From: Candidatus Pullilachnospira intestinigallinarum
GTDB lineage: Bacteria > Bacillota > Clostridia > Lachnospirales > Lachnospiraceae
Reading direction: 5' to 3'
Assembly (NCBI GenBank): GCA_018711275.1
Contig: DVIN01000050.1
Location: forward strand, 1 to 64,000
Length of the DNA stretch: 64,000 nt
Shown here: positions 43,293-55,984 of the stretch, in pieces
Layout: each line of letters opens with the position of its first letter
Numbering within the stretch: the first letter of the stretch is position 1
The notes under the pieces: model-generated
What the model saw: only the letters and a program-made list of their open reading frames with translations
Databases searched by the model: none
Told to the model about the DNA's origin: nothing
Program-made: the position numbers and the translations under genes

Positions 43293-45773
43293 ATGTACAC
43301 GCAGACATTGCAGGAAAACTGGAAGATGAGAGAGGCCGGCGGGGACTGGCTGGAGGCGAAGGTGCCGGGAACGGTCTATACGGATCTTCTGAGAAACGGG
43401 AAAATGGAGGATCCTTACTGGAAAGACAACGAGAACAAGGCGCTGCCGCTGATGGAGAAGGATTATGAGTATGAGACGGTTTTCTCCTGGGAGCGCAGCG
43501 AGGCCGGTGAGAGGATCTGGCTGCAGTTTATGGGACTGGATACCATTGCGGATATTTATGTAAATGAACAGCTGGTGGGTTCGGCAAAAAATATGCACCG
43601 GATCTGGGAATATGATGTGACAGAGGCCATTCAGGCAGGTGAGAATACCCTGCGGGTTTATTTCCATTCGCCCCTGGCGTATATCCGCCAGGAGTTTGAA
43701 AAATGCCCCACCCGCGGCAGCGAGGACGCCATGGACGGTTTTGTACATATCCGGAAAGCTCACTGTATGTTTGGGTGGGACTGGGGCGCACACCTTCCGG
43801 ATGCGGGCATCTACCGGCCGGTATCGCTGCTGGCGGTGAAGACGGGACGGCTGGATGGCGTGCGGATTCATCAGGAGCATCAGGAGGATCAGGTGGATCT
43901 GCACCTGGAGGTGACCTGGAATCCGGCGGAAAATCTCAGGACGGAGATTCCTGCAGCCACCGCGAAGAAAGAGGGCGGGGACATTTCGGTTTCCTATGAC
44001 GTCACCGTGACAGCCCCCGACGGCACCGAGATTTTTGCTTCGGATTCCCCGGAAAAGATCACCATAAAGCATCCGCAGCTGTGGTGGCCCAACGGCGTGG
44101 GAGAGCAGCCCCTGTACCGGATGCGGGTGCAGCTGTATCTGAACGGAGAACCGGCGGACGTATGGGAGCGGCGGATCGGCCTTCGCACCATGACCATGCA
44201 CATTGAAAAAGATCAGTGGGGATCTTCCTTCGCCCATCAGGTGAACGGGAAATGCATTTTTGCCATGGGCGCCGACTATATTCCCGAGGATCATCTGCTG
44301 GGCCGGGTGAACCGGGAGCGCACCAGAGAACTGCTTTTACAGTGCAAGGAAGCCAACTTTAACGTGGTTCGCGTGTGGGGCGGCGGTTACTATCCGGAGG
44401 ACTGGTTTTTTGACGCCTGCGATGAACTGGGACTGATGGTGTGGGAGGACTTCATGTTCGCCTGCGCGGTGTATGAACTGACACCGCAATTTGAGGAAAA
44501 TATCCGGGAGGAGTTCCGGGACAACATCAAGAGAATCCGTCACCACGCTTCTCTGGGTCTGTGGTGCGGCAACAATGAGATGGAAGAATTTGTAAAAGAA
44601 GGAAACTGGGTGTCCAAACCCAGCGAGGTGCGGGATTATCTGTTCATGTTTGAGCGGATTATTCCCGAAATGCTGGCAAAATACGATCCTGACACCTTCT
44701 ACTGGCCGGCCAGCCCCTCCTCGGGAGGTTCCTTTGATGAGCCCCAGGATCCCAACCGGGGCGATGTGCATTACTGGCAGGTATGGCACGGGAACAAGCC
44801 CTTCTCCGAATATCGGAAATACTTCTTCCGGTATGTATCCGAGTTCGGCTTCCAGTCTTTCCCGTCGCTGCGTACCATTCAGACCTTCACGGATGATCCG
44901 AAAGACTGGAATATTTTCTCCTATGTGATGGAGAAACACCAGAGAAACGCGGGAGCCAACGGAAAGATCTTAAATTATCTGCAGCAGACTTACCGGTATC
45001 CGGAGAATTTCAGCGACCTGCTGTACGCTTCTCAGCTTCTGCAGGCAGAGGCCATCAAATACGGGGTGGAGCATTTCCGGAGAAACCGGGGCAGATGTAT
45101 GGGCGCCGTGTACTGGCAGCTGAACGACTGCTGGCCGGTGGCTTCCTGGGCTTCCATCGATTACTGCGGCCGGTGGAAGGCGCTGCATTACTACGCCAGA
45201 AGATTCTTCGCGCCGGTGATGATTTCCTGCGAGGAGCAGGGATGGATGTCGGCGGAAGCGGATATGAACCGGGAGCATTTTGAATTTGAAAAATCCATCC
45301 GGCTCAATGTCACCAACGAAACCCTGAAAGACAGAACCCTTCTGGTGAAATGGGCCCGCCGCAGGGCGGATGCCTCCGTCATCGAGGAGCATCAGGAGAC
45401 GGTGCAGGTTCCCGCTCTTTCCAGCGTGTGGCTGGACAAGGTGGTGTTTGATTCGCTGGATTATTTCACAGAGTATGTCAGCTATGAGGCCTGGGAGGCA
45501 GACTGCTGTATTTCCGAGGGAACGGTGATCTTCTCCTATCCCAAGTATTTCCGGTATCAGGATCCGAAGCTGACCTGCCGGGTGGAAGGGGATGAAATCG
45601 TGGTGACGGCGGACGCCTACGCCAAGAGTGTGGAAATTCTCAACGAGGAAGAGAATCTGATTCTGTCTGACAACTATTTCGATATGAACGGCGGAGAAAA
45701 ACGGGTGAAAGTGCAGAATGCCGATAAGGTATCGCTTAAGAATCTTCGGGTGCGGAGCGTATATTCTATCTGA
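43293..45773 (+). CDS. GH2 beta-mannosidase
   Basis: An 826-residue cytoplasmic enzyme cutting terminal beta-mannose, for instance Man-beta-1,4-GlcNAc at the N-glycan core. The GH2 sugar-binding domain has the beta-mannosidase motif MFGWDWGAHLPDAGIYRPVS. The Ig-like and barrel domains follow. The acid/base is E429 in WCGNNEMEEF, and the nucleophile is E517 in RYVSEFGFQSFPS. Length and WQLNDCWPV also fit beta-mannosidase rather than beta-galactosidase. GGGAGGTAAAC precedes the ATG. It follows the Rpn gene by 108 bases that hold only a CCGGC/GCCGG stem-loop. Confidence 0.95.
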   Translation: MYTQTLQENWKMREAGGDWLEAKVPGTVYTDLLRNGKMEDPYWKDNENKALPLMEKDYEYETVFSWERSEAGERIWLQFMGLDTIADIYVNEQLVGSAKNMHRIWEYDVTEAIQAGENTLRVYFHSPLAYIRQEFEKCPTRGSEDAMDGFVHIRKAHCMFGWDWGAHLPDAGIYRPVSLLAVKTGRLDGVRIHQEHQEDQVDLHLEVTWNPAENLRTEIPAATAKKEGGDISVSYDVTVTAPDGTEIFASDSPEKITIKHPQLWWPNGVGEQPLYRMRVQLYLNGEPADVWERRIGLRTMTMHIEKDQWGSSFAHQVNGKCIFAMGADYIPEDHLLGRVNRERTRELLLQCKEANFNVVRVWGGGYYPEDWFFDACDELGLMVWEDFMFACAVYELTPQFEENIREEFRDNIKRIRHHASLGLWCGNNEMEEFVKEGNWVSKPSEVRDYLFMFERIIPEMLAKYDPDTFYWPASPSSGGSFDEPQDPNRGDVHYWQVWHGNKPFSEYRKYFFRYVSEFGFQSFPSLRTIQTFTDDPKDWNIFSYVMEKHQRNAGANGKILNYLQQTYRYPENFSDLLYASQLLQAEAIKYGVEHFRRNRGRCMGAVYWQLNDCWPVASWASIDYCGRWKALHYYARRFFAPVMISCEEQGWMSAEADMNREHFEFEKSIRLNVTNETLKDRTLLVKWARRRADASVIEEHQETVQVPALSSVWLDKVVFDSLDYFTEYVSYEAWEADCCISEGTVIFSYPKYFRYQDPKLTCRVEGDEIVVTADAYAKSVEILNEEENLILSDNYFDMNGGEKRVKVQNADKVSLKNLRVRSVYSI

Positions 45774-45783
45774 CGTATGACAG

Positions 45784-45812
45784 AGAAAAGTTCGCAGGGC
45801 GGGCTTTTCTTT
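45784..45812 (+). terminator. Weak terminator-like hairpin after beta-mannosidase
   Basis: AGAAAAG pairs with CTTTTCT across a GC-rich loop. The trailing tract is short (TTTG), so termination would be partial at best. Confidence 0.4.
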
Positions 45813-45823
45813 GTATGAAATAA

Positions 45824-48985
<3,162 letters not shown>

Positions 48986-49006
48986 CGACGGTTTTTTTTA
49001 CAATTC

Positions 49007-49035
49007 TTTACCGGACATCGGGACTATGATATAAT
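49007..49035 (+). promoter_or_regulatory. Promoter of the MacB-like fusion gene
   Basis: TTTACC (49007-49012) and TATAAT (49030-49035), 17-base spacer. Transcription would start near 49042, directly before a large leader hairpin. Confidence 0.7.
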
Positions 49036-49047
49036 GGCCACAGTCTG

Positions 49048-49102
49048 TCCGGGTATCCTGCCAGGGATCCTTCTGGGACCGGCGGGATACCCGGATGCGT
49101 TT
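49048..49102 (+). terminator. Leader hairpin with T tract (candidate attenuator)
   Basis: TCCGGGTATCC (49048-49058) pairs with GGATACCCGGA (49085-49095), 11 bp perfect, followed by TGCGTTTTTA. It lies between the promoter and the gene, inside the 5' UTR, where it could terminate early or attenuate. No antiterminator partner was identified by eye. Confidence 0.6.
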
Positions 49103-49151
49103 TTATGGAAATAGAAAGCTTGCGTAAGAGACAAAAAGGAGACGTGAATCT

Positions 49152-52100
49152 ATGCTTCAAATCAGGCAGCTTTGCAAGGAGTACCGGACCGGCAGTCTGG
49201 TACAGAAAGCGCTGGATCATGTGGATCTGAATCTGCGTGACAACGAATTTGTGGCGATTCTGGGCCCCAGCGGGTCGGGAAAAACCACGCTGCTGAATAT
49301 TATCGGTGGTCTGGACCGGTATGACAGCGGAGAACTGATTATCAACGGAATTTCCACAAAAAAATACCGGGACCGGGACTGGGATTCTTACAGAAATCAT
49401 ACCATCGGTTTTGTGTTCCAGAGCTATAATCTGATTCCTCATCAGACAGTGCTGGCCAATGTGGAACTGGCGCTGACCATTTCCGGCATCGGAAAGAGTG
49501 AGCGGAGACAGCGGGCCATCCAGGCTCTTACCCAGGTGGGGCTGGGGGATCAGCTTCACAAAAAACCCAATCAGATGTCCGGCGGTCAGATGCAGCGGGT
49601 GGCCATTGCCCGGGCGCTGGTGAATGATCCGGATATCGTGCTGGCGGATGAGCCCACGGGAGCGCTGGACAGCAGCACCAGCATCCAGGTGATGGAGCTT
49701 TTGAAGGAGGTGGCAAAGGACCGGCTGGTGGTGATGGTTACCCACAACCCGGAACTGGCGCGGCAGTATGCCACCCGGATTGTAAATCTGCGGGACGGGC
49801 AGATCCGCTCGGACAGCGACCCGCTGGTGCTGTCCGGGGAGACCATAGGAGAAGCGGAGCACCGGAATATGGGAAAATCCTCCATGTCCTTTCTGACAGC
49901 GCTGTCCCTGAGCTTCAACAACCTGCGGACCAAAAAAGCCAGGACATTGCTGACGGCTTTTGCGGGTTCCATCGGTATTATCGGAATCGCGCTGATTCTG
50001 GCTCTTTCCACCGGGGTGAATGCTTATATTGAAACGGTGGAGTCGGAAACGCTGTCGGAATATCCCCTTCAGATTCAGAGTACGGGGCTGGATCTTTCTT
50101 CCATGCTCACGGCGGATCAGGGAGGGGCGGATCAGGAGGACGGAGAGATAAATGTGATCCAGATGGTGACGGACATGTTTTCCACCATGGATTCCAATGA
50201 TCTCGCTTCGCTGAAAGAATATCTGGACAGCGGTGACAGCGGGGTGGAAGCGTATACCAACGCGGTGGAATATTCCTACAATGCGGTGCCGCAGATTTAC
50301 CGCCTGGAAGGGGAGGACGGCGTCCGCCAGGTGAACCCGGACCGTTCCTTTGAGGCGCTGGGCCTTGGTTCCACCAGCAGCTCCAGCAGCATGATGTCCT
50401 CCATGATGGGAACGGACGTCTTTTACGAGATGCCGGAGAATGACAGCCTGTACAAAGATCAGTATGATGTGAAGGCAGGCCGCTGGCCGGAAAATTACAA
50501 TGAATGTGTGCTGGTGCTGACCGCCGGCGGGAGCATCAGTGATTTCATGCTCTATACGCTGGGCCTGCGGGATGCTCTGGAACTGGACGAGATGGTTCAG
50601 CAGTTTATCAATGAGGAGGATATCGACACGCCGGGCGATATGGGTTCCTATTCCTATGAGGATATTCTGGGGATCACCTTCAAGCTGGTAAACAGCAGCG
50701 ATTATTACCAGTATGACAGCGAATATCAGGTGTGGACGGACAAAACCGATGACGATGCGTATATGCGCCGGCTGGTGGAAAACGGGGAAGATCTGACCAT
50801 TGTGGGGATTGTGCAGCCTTCAGAGGACGCCAAGGGGACTTTGCTGAACGCGGGGATCTGTTATCCCGCCTCCCTGGTAAAACATGTGGCCGACTATGCC
50901 GCGGACAGCAGGATTGTCAAAAGCCAGCTGGCGGATTCCACGGTGAACGTTTTTACCGGGGAGAAGTTCGGGGAGGAGACCGGGAGCAGCAATTTTGATC
51001 TGGAATCTCTGTTTTCCATTGATGAAGAGGCGCTGCAGGATGCCTTTGCTTTCGACCCGGATTCCCTGACGGACGGGATTTCCGTGTCCCTGGATTTTTC
51101 CGATCTGGCAGGCAGCGGCAGCTCGCTGGATCTGTCCGGCATGCTGGATCTCAGTGATATTCCCATGTCCATCCCGCAGATGCCCCAGCTGAATCTTAAC
51201 GATCTGATGAGCAGCATCCGGATCAATGTTTCCCGGGAAGAACTGGAAACCATGGTGGGAGGTCTGCTGGCGGGTTATCAGGAGTATGCCGCGGCAAATC
51301 CCCAGGCGGATTATTCCAATCTTCTGCAGGACCTGATGAATTACCTGAAAACCGACGACGCCAAATCCGTCCTCAGTGAAAATGTGATGGCCATCATAGC
51401 GGAAAACGGCACGCTGAATGTGACCGCCGATGATCTGAGAGGACTGTTTCAGGAAGTGCTGACCGGTTTCGAGGCGTATGCGGCGGCCAACGGTTATACG
51501 GATTCGGAACTGTTTGATCAGTATCTCCTGGAGTACCTGTCCACCGCCGGGGCACAGGATATCCTCACCAGATGGGGAAATCAGATTGTCCAGAAGAGTG
51601 ATGTGAAAGAAATTACTCCGGAGCAGCTGGAGCGTCTGGCTTCCGGCATCGCCGCCGGGTATCAGAACTACGCGGCTTCCAACGGCCTGCCGGATCCCTC
51701 AAAAATGGGAGAGTATTTTGCCGATTACCTTGGAACGGAAACAGCCTCCGGCCTGTTGGCGGAAGGCATTGCTTCCATGGTGGATACCGACGCTATTCAG
51801 CAGCAGATTTCCGCCTCCATCGAAAGCTTTATGCAGGAAATGATGACCTCCTACGGCGCCAGTCTTACCCAGGTGCTGGAAACCCAGGTGACCGGAGCGA
51901 TGCAGCAGATCATGAGTCAGCTTTCCGGCAGCATCCAGGACGCCATGACCCAGGCCATGCGGCAGGTGGGAGAGAATATACAGCAGGCGCTCACCATTGA
52001 TCCCGAGGAATTTAGGAATGCCTTTGCCATGAATATGGACGCGGAGGAGCTGATGGAGCTTTTGATGTCCATGAATTCTTCCCAGAATGCCAGCTATGAG

Positions 52101-52715
52101 GGAAATCTGCAGTCTCTGGGATATGTGGATTTTGATGAACCATCGGAGATCTCCATTTATCCCAAGGATTTTGAGAGCAAGGAGCAGGTGGTCCGGATTC
52201 TGGATGACTACAACAGCCGGATGGAAGCGGAGGGAAAAGAGGATCAGGTCATCACCTATACGGATATGGTGGGTACGCTGATGTCCTCCGTGACGGATAT
52301 CGTTGATATCATCAGCTATGTGCTGATCGCTTTTGTGGCCATTTCCCTGGTGGTGTCCTCCATCATGATCGGCGTCATCACCTATATCAGTGTGCTGGAG
52401 CGGAAGAAGGAGATCGGAATCCTCCGGGCCATCGGTGCTTCCAAGGGAAATATTTCCCAGGTATTTAACGCGGAAACTTTCATTATCGGCCTTTGCGCCG
52501 GTCTGATCGGCATCGGTCTGACGCTTCTGATTCTGATTCCCGGCAACATGCTGATTCATCATCTGGCGGGAACCACGGATATCAGCGCGGTACTCCCGGT
52601 GCGCCCGGCACTGATTCTTATTCTGCTCAGCGTCCTGCTGACGCTGCTGGGCGGACTGATTCCGTCGCGCAAGGCCGCCAAGAGCGATCCGGTGACGGCG
52701 CTGAGAACCGAATAA
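49152..52715 (+). CDS. MacB-type ABC transporter: fused ATPase and FtsX-like permease with large external domain
   Basis: A 1187-residue fusion. The N-terminal ATPase (about 1-225) has GPSGSGKTT, QSYNLIPHQTV, signature MSGGQMQRVAIARAL and Walker B VLADEPTGALD. A helix near 275-295 follows. An external region of about 750 residues comes next (MacB periplasmic-core-like at first). Three C-terminal helices carry the FtsX motif ISVLERKKEIGILRAIGASK. The external part contains three degenerate repeats with AGYQEYAAANP, TGFEAYAAANG and AGYQNYAASNG (about residues 700-895). It probably acts as a mechanotransmission machine for lipoproteins, peptides or cell-envelope signals. AAAAAGGAGACG precedes the ATG. 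Confidence 0.9.
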   Translation: MLQIRQLCKEYRTGSLVQKALDHVDLNLRDNEFVAILGPSGSGKTTLLNIIGGLDRYDSGELIINGISTKKYRDRDWDSYRNHTIGFVFQSYNLIPHQTVLANVELALTISGIGKSERRQRAIQALTQVGLGDQLHKKPNQMSGGQMQRVAIARALVNDPDIVLADEPTGALDSSTSIQVMELLKEVAKDRLVVMVTHNPELARQYATRIVNLRDGQIRSDSDPLVLSGETIGEAEHRNMGKSSMSFLTALSLSFNNLRTKKARTLLTAFAGSIGIIGIALILALSTGVNAYIETVESETLSEYPLQIQSTGLDLSSMLTADQGGADQEDGEINVIQMVTDMFSTMDSNDLASLKEYLDSGDSGVEAYTNAVEYSYNAVPQIYRLEGEDGVRQVNPDRSFEALGLGSTSSSSSMMSSMMGTDVFYEMPENDSLYKDQYDVKAGRWPENYNECVLVLTAGGSISDFMLYTLGLRDALELDEMVQQFINEEDIDTPGDMGSYSYEDILGITFKLVNSSDYYQYDSEYQVWTDKTDDDAYMRRLVENGEDLTIVGIVQPSEDAKGTLLNAGICYPASLVKHVADYAADSRIVKSQLADSTVNVFTGEKFGEETGSSNFDLESLFSIDEEALQDAFAFDPDSLTDGISVSLDFSDLAGSGSSLDLSGMLDLSDIPMSIPQMPQLNLNDLMSSIRINVSREELETMVGGLLAGYQEYAAANPQADYSNLLQDLMNYLKTDDAKSVLSENVMAIIAENGTLNVTADDLRGLFQEVLTGFEAYAAANGYTDSELFDQYLLEYLSTAGAQDILTRWGNQIVQKSDVKEITPEQLERLASGIAAGYQNYAASNGLPDPSKMGEYFADYLGTETASGLLAEGIASMVDTDAIQQQISASIESFMQEMMTSYGASLTQVLETQVTGAMQQIMSQLSGSIQDAMTQAMRQVGENIQQALTIDPEEFRNAFAMNMDAEELMELLMSMNSSQNASYEGNLQSLGYVDFDEPSEISIYPKDFESKEQVVRILDDYNSRMEAEGKEDQVITYTDMVGTLMSSVTDIVDIISYVLIAFVAISLVVSSIMIGVITYISVLERKKEIGILRAIGASKGNISQVFNAETFIIGLCAGLIGIGLTLLILIPGNMLIHHLAGTTDISAVLPVRPALILILLSVLLTLLGGLIPSRKAAKSDPVTALRTE

Positions 52716-52723
52716 CCCGAAGG

Positions 52724-52771
52724 TACTATTCACAGCCGCCCCACCCACATGCGCAACGGCTGTGAATAGTA
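52724..52771. repeat. Perfect 15-bp inverted repeat after the MacB-like gene
   Basis: TACTATTCACAGCCG and CGGCTGTGAATAGTA are exact inverse copies around an 18-base loop (CCCCACCCACATGCGCAA). There is no T tract, so it is not a standard terminator. It may be a REP-like mobile hairpin or an mRNA 3' end stabiliser. The copy number elsewhere is unknown. Confidence 0.8.
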
Positions 52772-52802
52772 ACAGGAGGGCGCAAAATTAAGAAAAAATT
52801 CC

Positions 52803-52831
52803 TTGACAAATAAAAAATTCACTACTATAGT
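52803..52831 (+). promoter_or_regulatory. Promoter of the valS T-box transcript
   Basis: TTGACA (52803-52808) and TATAGT (52826-52831), 17-base spacer. A palindrome, ATTCACTA-CTA-TAGTGAAT (52817-52835), covers the -10 box and could bind a repressor. Confidence 0.82.
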
Positions 52832-52852
52832 GAATGAGTATAATCGGAAAAA

Positions 52853-53188
52853 GGTTATGAGGAAGAGGAGTACGTCTGCAACGCCGGCAGAGAGGGCCGC
52901 CCACGGGCTGGAAGGCGGTCTGGGAAGGTACAGACGGAAGGTAGCTTCTGAACCGGAAAACAGAAGGGCGCCAGGCGCAGGTAAGTTTTCCCGGGTCATT
53001 CCCGTTATCAGATGAGAGATATATGTGAAAATGCCCGCCGGGGGGAAGGGCTTTCGGAACCTGCGAGAAAGGGCGGGAGAGATCCGGAGGAGTTTCCCGG
53101 GACGCGGATATTTGTCATATATAAGAGAAGGTGGTACCGCGAGACATTCGCCCTTTGCATGGTTTCTGTGCAGAGGGCGTTTTTGTTT
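52853..53188 (+). promoter_or_regulatory. T-box riboswitch (valine) upstream of valS
   Basis: Stem I is closed by GGTT (52853) and AACC (52951-52954), continuing GAAG/CTTC, with CGTCTG/CAGACG above. The 5' side has the conserved AGTA bulge. The opposite internal loop carries GTA at 52941-52943, a valine specifier codon. The T-box proper is GAAGGTGGTACCGCG (53127-53141), which pairs with the tRNA CCA end. A terminator follows. Uncharged tRNA-Val would stabilise the antiterminator and switch valS on. Confidence 0.93.
53149..53188 (+). terminator. T-box terminator before valS
   Basis: CGCCCTTTGCA pairs with TGCAGAGGGCG (one G-U) and is followed by TTTTTG. It follows the T-box sequence by 8 bases, as expected for the terminator/antiterminator switch. 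Confidence 0.9.
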
Positions 53189-53252
53189 TCCCGGAATCGG
53201 CTGTGAAGCCGCAAGGCGAACCGTTACATTTTTTCAAAAACAGGAGGATGCC

Positions 53253-55913
53253 ATGAAAAAAGAATTAGCAAAGACGTATGATCCCAGCGGACTGGAAGAC
53301 CGTCTGTATCAGAAATGGCTGGACAAAGGCTATTTCCATGCCAAAGTAAACAAGGACAAGAAGCCGTTTACCATCGTGATGCCGCCGCCAAACGTTACCG
53401 GACAGCTTCACATGGGCCATGCGCTGGATGAGACCATGCAGGATATCCTGATCCGGTTCAAACGGATGCAGGGGTATGAGGCTCTGTGGCAGCCGGGAAC
53501 CGATCATGCGGCCATCGCCACCGAGGTGAAGGTTATTGAAAAACTGAAATCCAAGGGCATTGACAAAAACGAAATCGGCCGGGAGGAGTTTCTGAAACAC
53601 GCCTGGGCCTGGAAAGAAGAGTACGGCGGAAAGATCATCAACCAGCTGAAAAAACTGGGCGCCTCCGCCGACTGGGAGCGGGAGCGGTTCACCATGGACG
53701 AGGGCTGCTCCAGAGCGGTGCAGGAGGTATTTATCCGCCTGTATGAGAAAGGCTATATTTACAAAGGTTCCCGGATCATCAACTGGTGTCCGGTGTGCCA
53801 GACTTCCATCTCCGACGCGGAGGTGGTTCACGAGGATCAGGAAGGCTTCTTCTGGCATATTAATTACCCGGTGGTGGGAGAAGAAGGACAGTTTGTGGAG
53901 ATTGCTACCACCCGTCCGGAGACGCTGCTGGGGGATACCGCGGTGGCGGTAAATCCGGAGGATGACCGGTACCGTCATCTGGTGGGAAAGATGCTGAAGC
54001 TGCCGCTGACCGACCGGGAAATTCCTGTGATCGCGGATGAGTACGTGGATATGGAGTTCGGAACCGGCTGCGTGAAGATCACCCCGGCTCACGACCCCAA
54101 TGACTTTGAGGTGGGAAGACGCCACAACCTGCCGGAGATCAATATCCTGAACGATGACGCCACCATCAATGAACTGGGCGGAAAATATGCCGGCATGGAC
54201 CGGTACGAAGCCCGTAAGGCCATGGTGGAGGATCTGAAGGAGCAGGGACTGCTGGTGAAGGTGGTTCCCCACACCCACAGCGTGGGAACGCATGACCGGT
54301 GCAAGACCACCGTGGAGCCCATGATCAAACCGCAGTGGTTTGTGAAGATGGACGAGATGGCGAAAGAAGCCATCAAGGCGTTGAAGGACGGGGATCTTAC
54401 CTTTGTGCCGGAGCGGTTTGACAAGACGTATCTGAACTGGCTGGAAAATATCCGTGACTGGTGTATCTCCCGTCAGCTGTGGTGGGGACACCGGATTCCC
54501 GCCTACTACTGCGACGAGTGCGGGGAAGTGGTGGTGGCCCGCAGCATGCCGGATGTCTGCCCGAAGTGCGGCTGCACCCATCTGCATCAGGACGAGGATA
54601 CCCTGGATACCTGGTTCTCCTCCGCTCTGTGGCCCTTCTCCACGCTGGGCTGGCCGGACAAGACGCCGGAGCTGGAATACTTCTATCCCACCGATGTGCT
54701 GGTGACCGGCTATGATATTATTTTCTTCTGGGTCATCCGTATGGTGTTCTCCGCTCTGGAGCAGACCGGACAGGTACCTTTCCACCATGTGCTGATTCAC
54801 GGACTGGTGCGGGATTCCCAGGGAAGAAAGATGAGCAAATCCCTGGGCAACGGCATCGATCCTCTGGAAGTGATTGACAAATACGGCGCGGATGCCCTGC
54901 GCCTGACGCTGATCACCGGAAATGCTCCCGGAAACGATATGCGTTTCTACTGGGAGCGGGTGGAGTCCAGCCGGAATTTCGCCAACAAGGTATGGAATGC
55001 TTCCCGGTTCATCATGATGAATCTGGAAAAAGCCCAGGTGCCGGAAACCATGGAGCTGTCACAGCTCACCGACGCGGACCGTTGGATCCTTTCCAGACTC
55101 AACGGCGTGGTGCGGGATGTGACCGACAACATGGAAAAATATGAGCTGGGAATCGCCGTGCAGAAGGTGTACGATTTCATCTGGGAGGAGTTCTGCGACT
55201 GGTATATTGAGATGGTGAAGCCCCGTCTGTACAGTGAAGAGGATACCACCAAAGCGGCAGCCCTGTGGACGCTGAAGACGGTGCTGGGGGACGCCCTGAA
55301 GCTTCTGCATCCCTACATGCCTTTCGTGACAGAGGAAATTTACTGCACCCTGAATCCCCAGGAGGAATCCATCATGATCGCTTCCTGGCCGGTATGGTCC
55401 GAGGAAAGAGATTTCCCGGCGGAAGAGGCCGGTGTGGAGATGATCAAAGAAGCGGTGAGAGGCATCCGGGCCCTGCGCAAGGATATGGATGTGCCCCCCA
55501 GCAGAAAAGCCGAAGTTTATGTAGTTTCCGATGACGCGGCGGTACGGGAGGTTTTCGAAAACGGAAAGGTATTCTTTGCCACTCTGGGATACGCCAGCCA
55601 GGTGAAGGTGCAGGCGGATAAGACCGGTATCGGGGAGGATGCGGTTTCCGCGGTGACACCCCGGGCGGTGATCTATATTCCCTTCGCGCAGCTGGTGGAT
55701 ATCGCCAGAGAGACGGAGCGCCTGAAAAAAGAAGAACAGCGGCTTGTCAAAGAGCTGGCCAGGGTAAACGGGATGCTTGGCAATGAAAAATTCATCAGCA
55801 AAGCGCCCCAGTCCAAAGTGGACGAGGAAAAGGCAAAGCTGGAAAAGTATACCCGCATGATGGAGCAGGTAAAGGAGAGACTGGATCAGCTTGGCCGGCA
55901 GGCGGGACACTGA
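53253..55913 (+). CDS. valS: Valyl-tRNA synthetase
   Basis: An 886-residue class-I aminoacyl-tRNA synthetase charging tRNA-Val in the cytosol. The HIGH motif appears as PPPNVTGQLHMGHALD and KMSKS as GRKMSKSLGNG. The editing CP1 domain contains TTRPETLLGDTAVAVNPED. WWGHRIPAYYC and the C-terminal coiled coil (about 815-885) are typical. ATG 53253 lies 5 bases after AGGAGG, and the frame continuing upstream to 53025 is the T-box leader. Regulated by the T-box upstream. 71 bases separate it from the next gene without a clear terminator. Confidence 0.97.
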   Translation: MKKELAKTYDPSGLEDRLYQKWLDKGYFHAKVNKDKKPFTIVMPPPNVTGQLHMGHALDETMQDILIRFKRMQGYEALWQPGTDHAAIATEVKVIEKLKSKGIDKNEIGREEFLKHAWAWKEEYGGKIINQLKKLGASADWERERFTMDEGCSRAVQEVFIRLYEKGYIYKGSRIINWCPVCQTSISDAEVVHEDQEGFFWHINYPVVGEEGQFVEIATTRPETLLGDTAVAVNPEDDRYRHLVGKMLKLPLTDREIPVIADEYVDMEFGTGCVKITPAHDPNDFEVGRRHNLPEINILNDDATINELGGKYAGMDRYEARKAMVEDLKEQGLLVKVVPHTHSVGTHDRCKTTVEPMIKPQWFVKMDEMAKEAIKALKDGDLTFVPERFDKTYLNWLENIRDWCISRQLWWGHRIPAYYCDECGEVVVARSMPDVCPKCGCTHLHQDEDTLDTWFSSALWPFSTLGWPDKTPELEYFYPTDVLVTGYDIIFFWVIRMVFSALEQTGQVPFHHVLIHGLVRDSQGRKMSKSLGNGIDPLEVIDKYGADALRLTLITGNAPGNDMRFYWERVESSRNFANKVWNASRFIMMNLEKAQVPETMELSQLTDADRWILSRLNGVVRDVTDNMEKYELGIAVQKVYDFIWEEFCDWYIEMVKPRLYSEEDTTKAAALWTLKTVLGDALKLLHPYMPFVTEEIYCTLNPQEESIMIASWPVWSEERDFPAEEAGVEMIKEAVRGIRALRKDMDVPPSRKAEVYVVSDDAAVREVFENGKVFFATLGYASQVKVQADKTGIGEDAVSAVTPRAVIYIPFAQLVDIARETERLKKEEQRLVKELARVNGMLGNEKFISKAPQSKVDEEKAKLEKYTRMMEQVKERLDQLGRQAGH

Positions 55914-55984
55914 GCGTCCCGCCCTTCCGGCGGTAAGGAAATGACGGTCCGGCAAGGGCCGGGCGGTCTGTTTGGAGAAGCGAT

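Noticed and set aside
53025..53252. In-frame N-terminal extension of valS
   Set aside because: This stretch is the T-box leader. The real start at 53253 has an AGGAGG site and the standard ValRS N-terminus.
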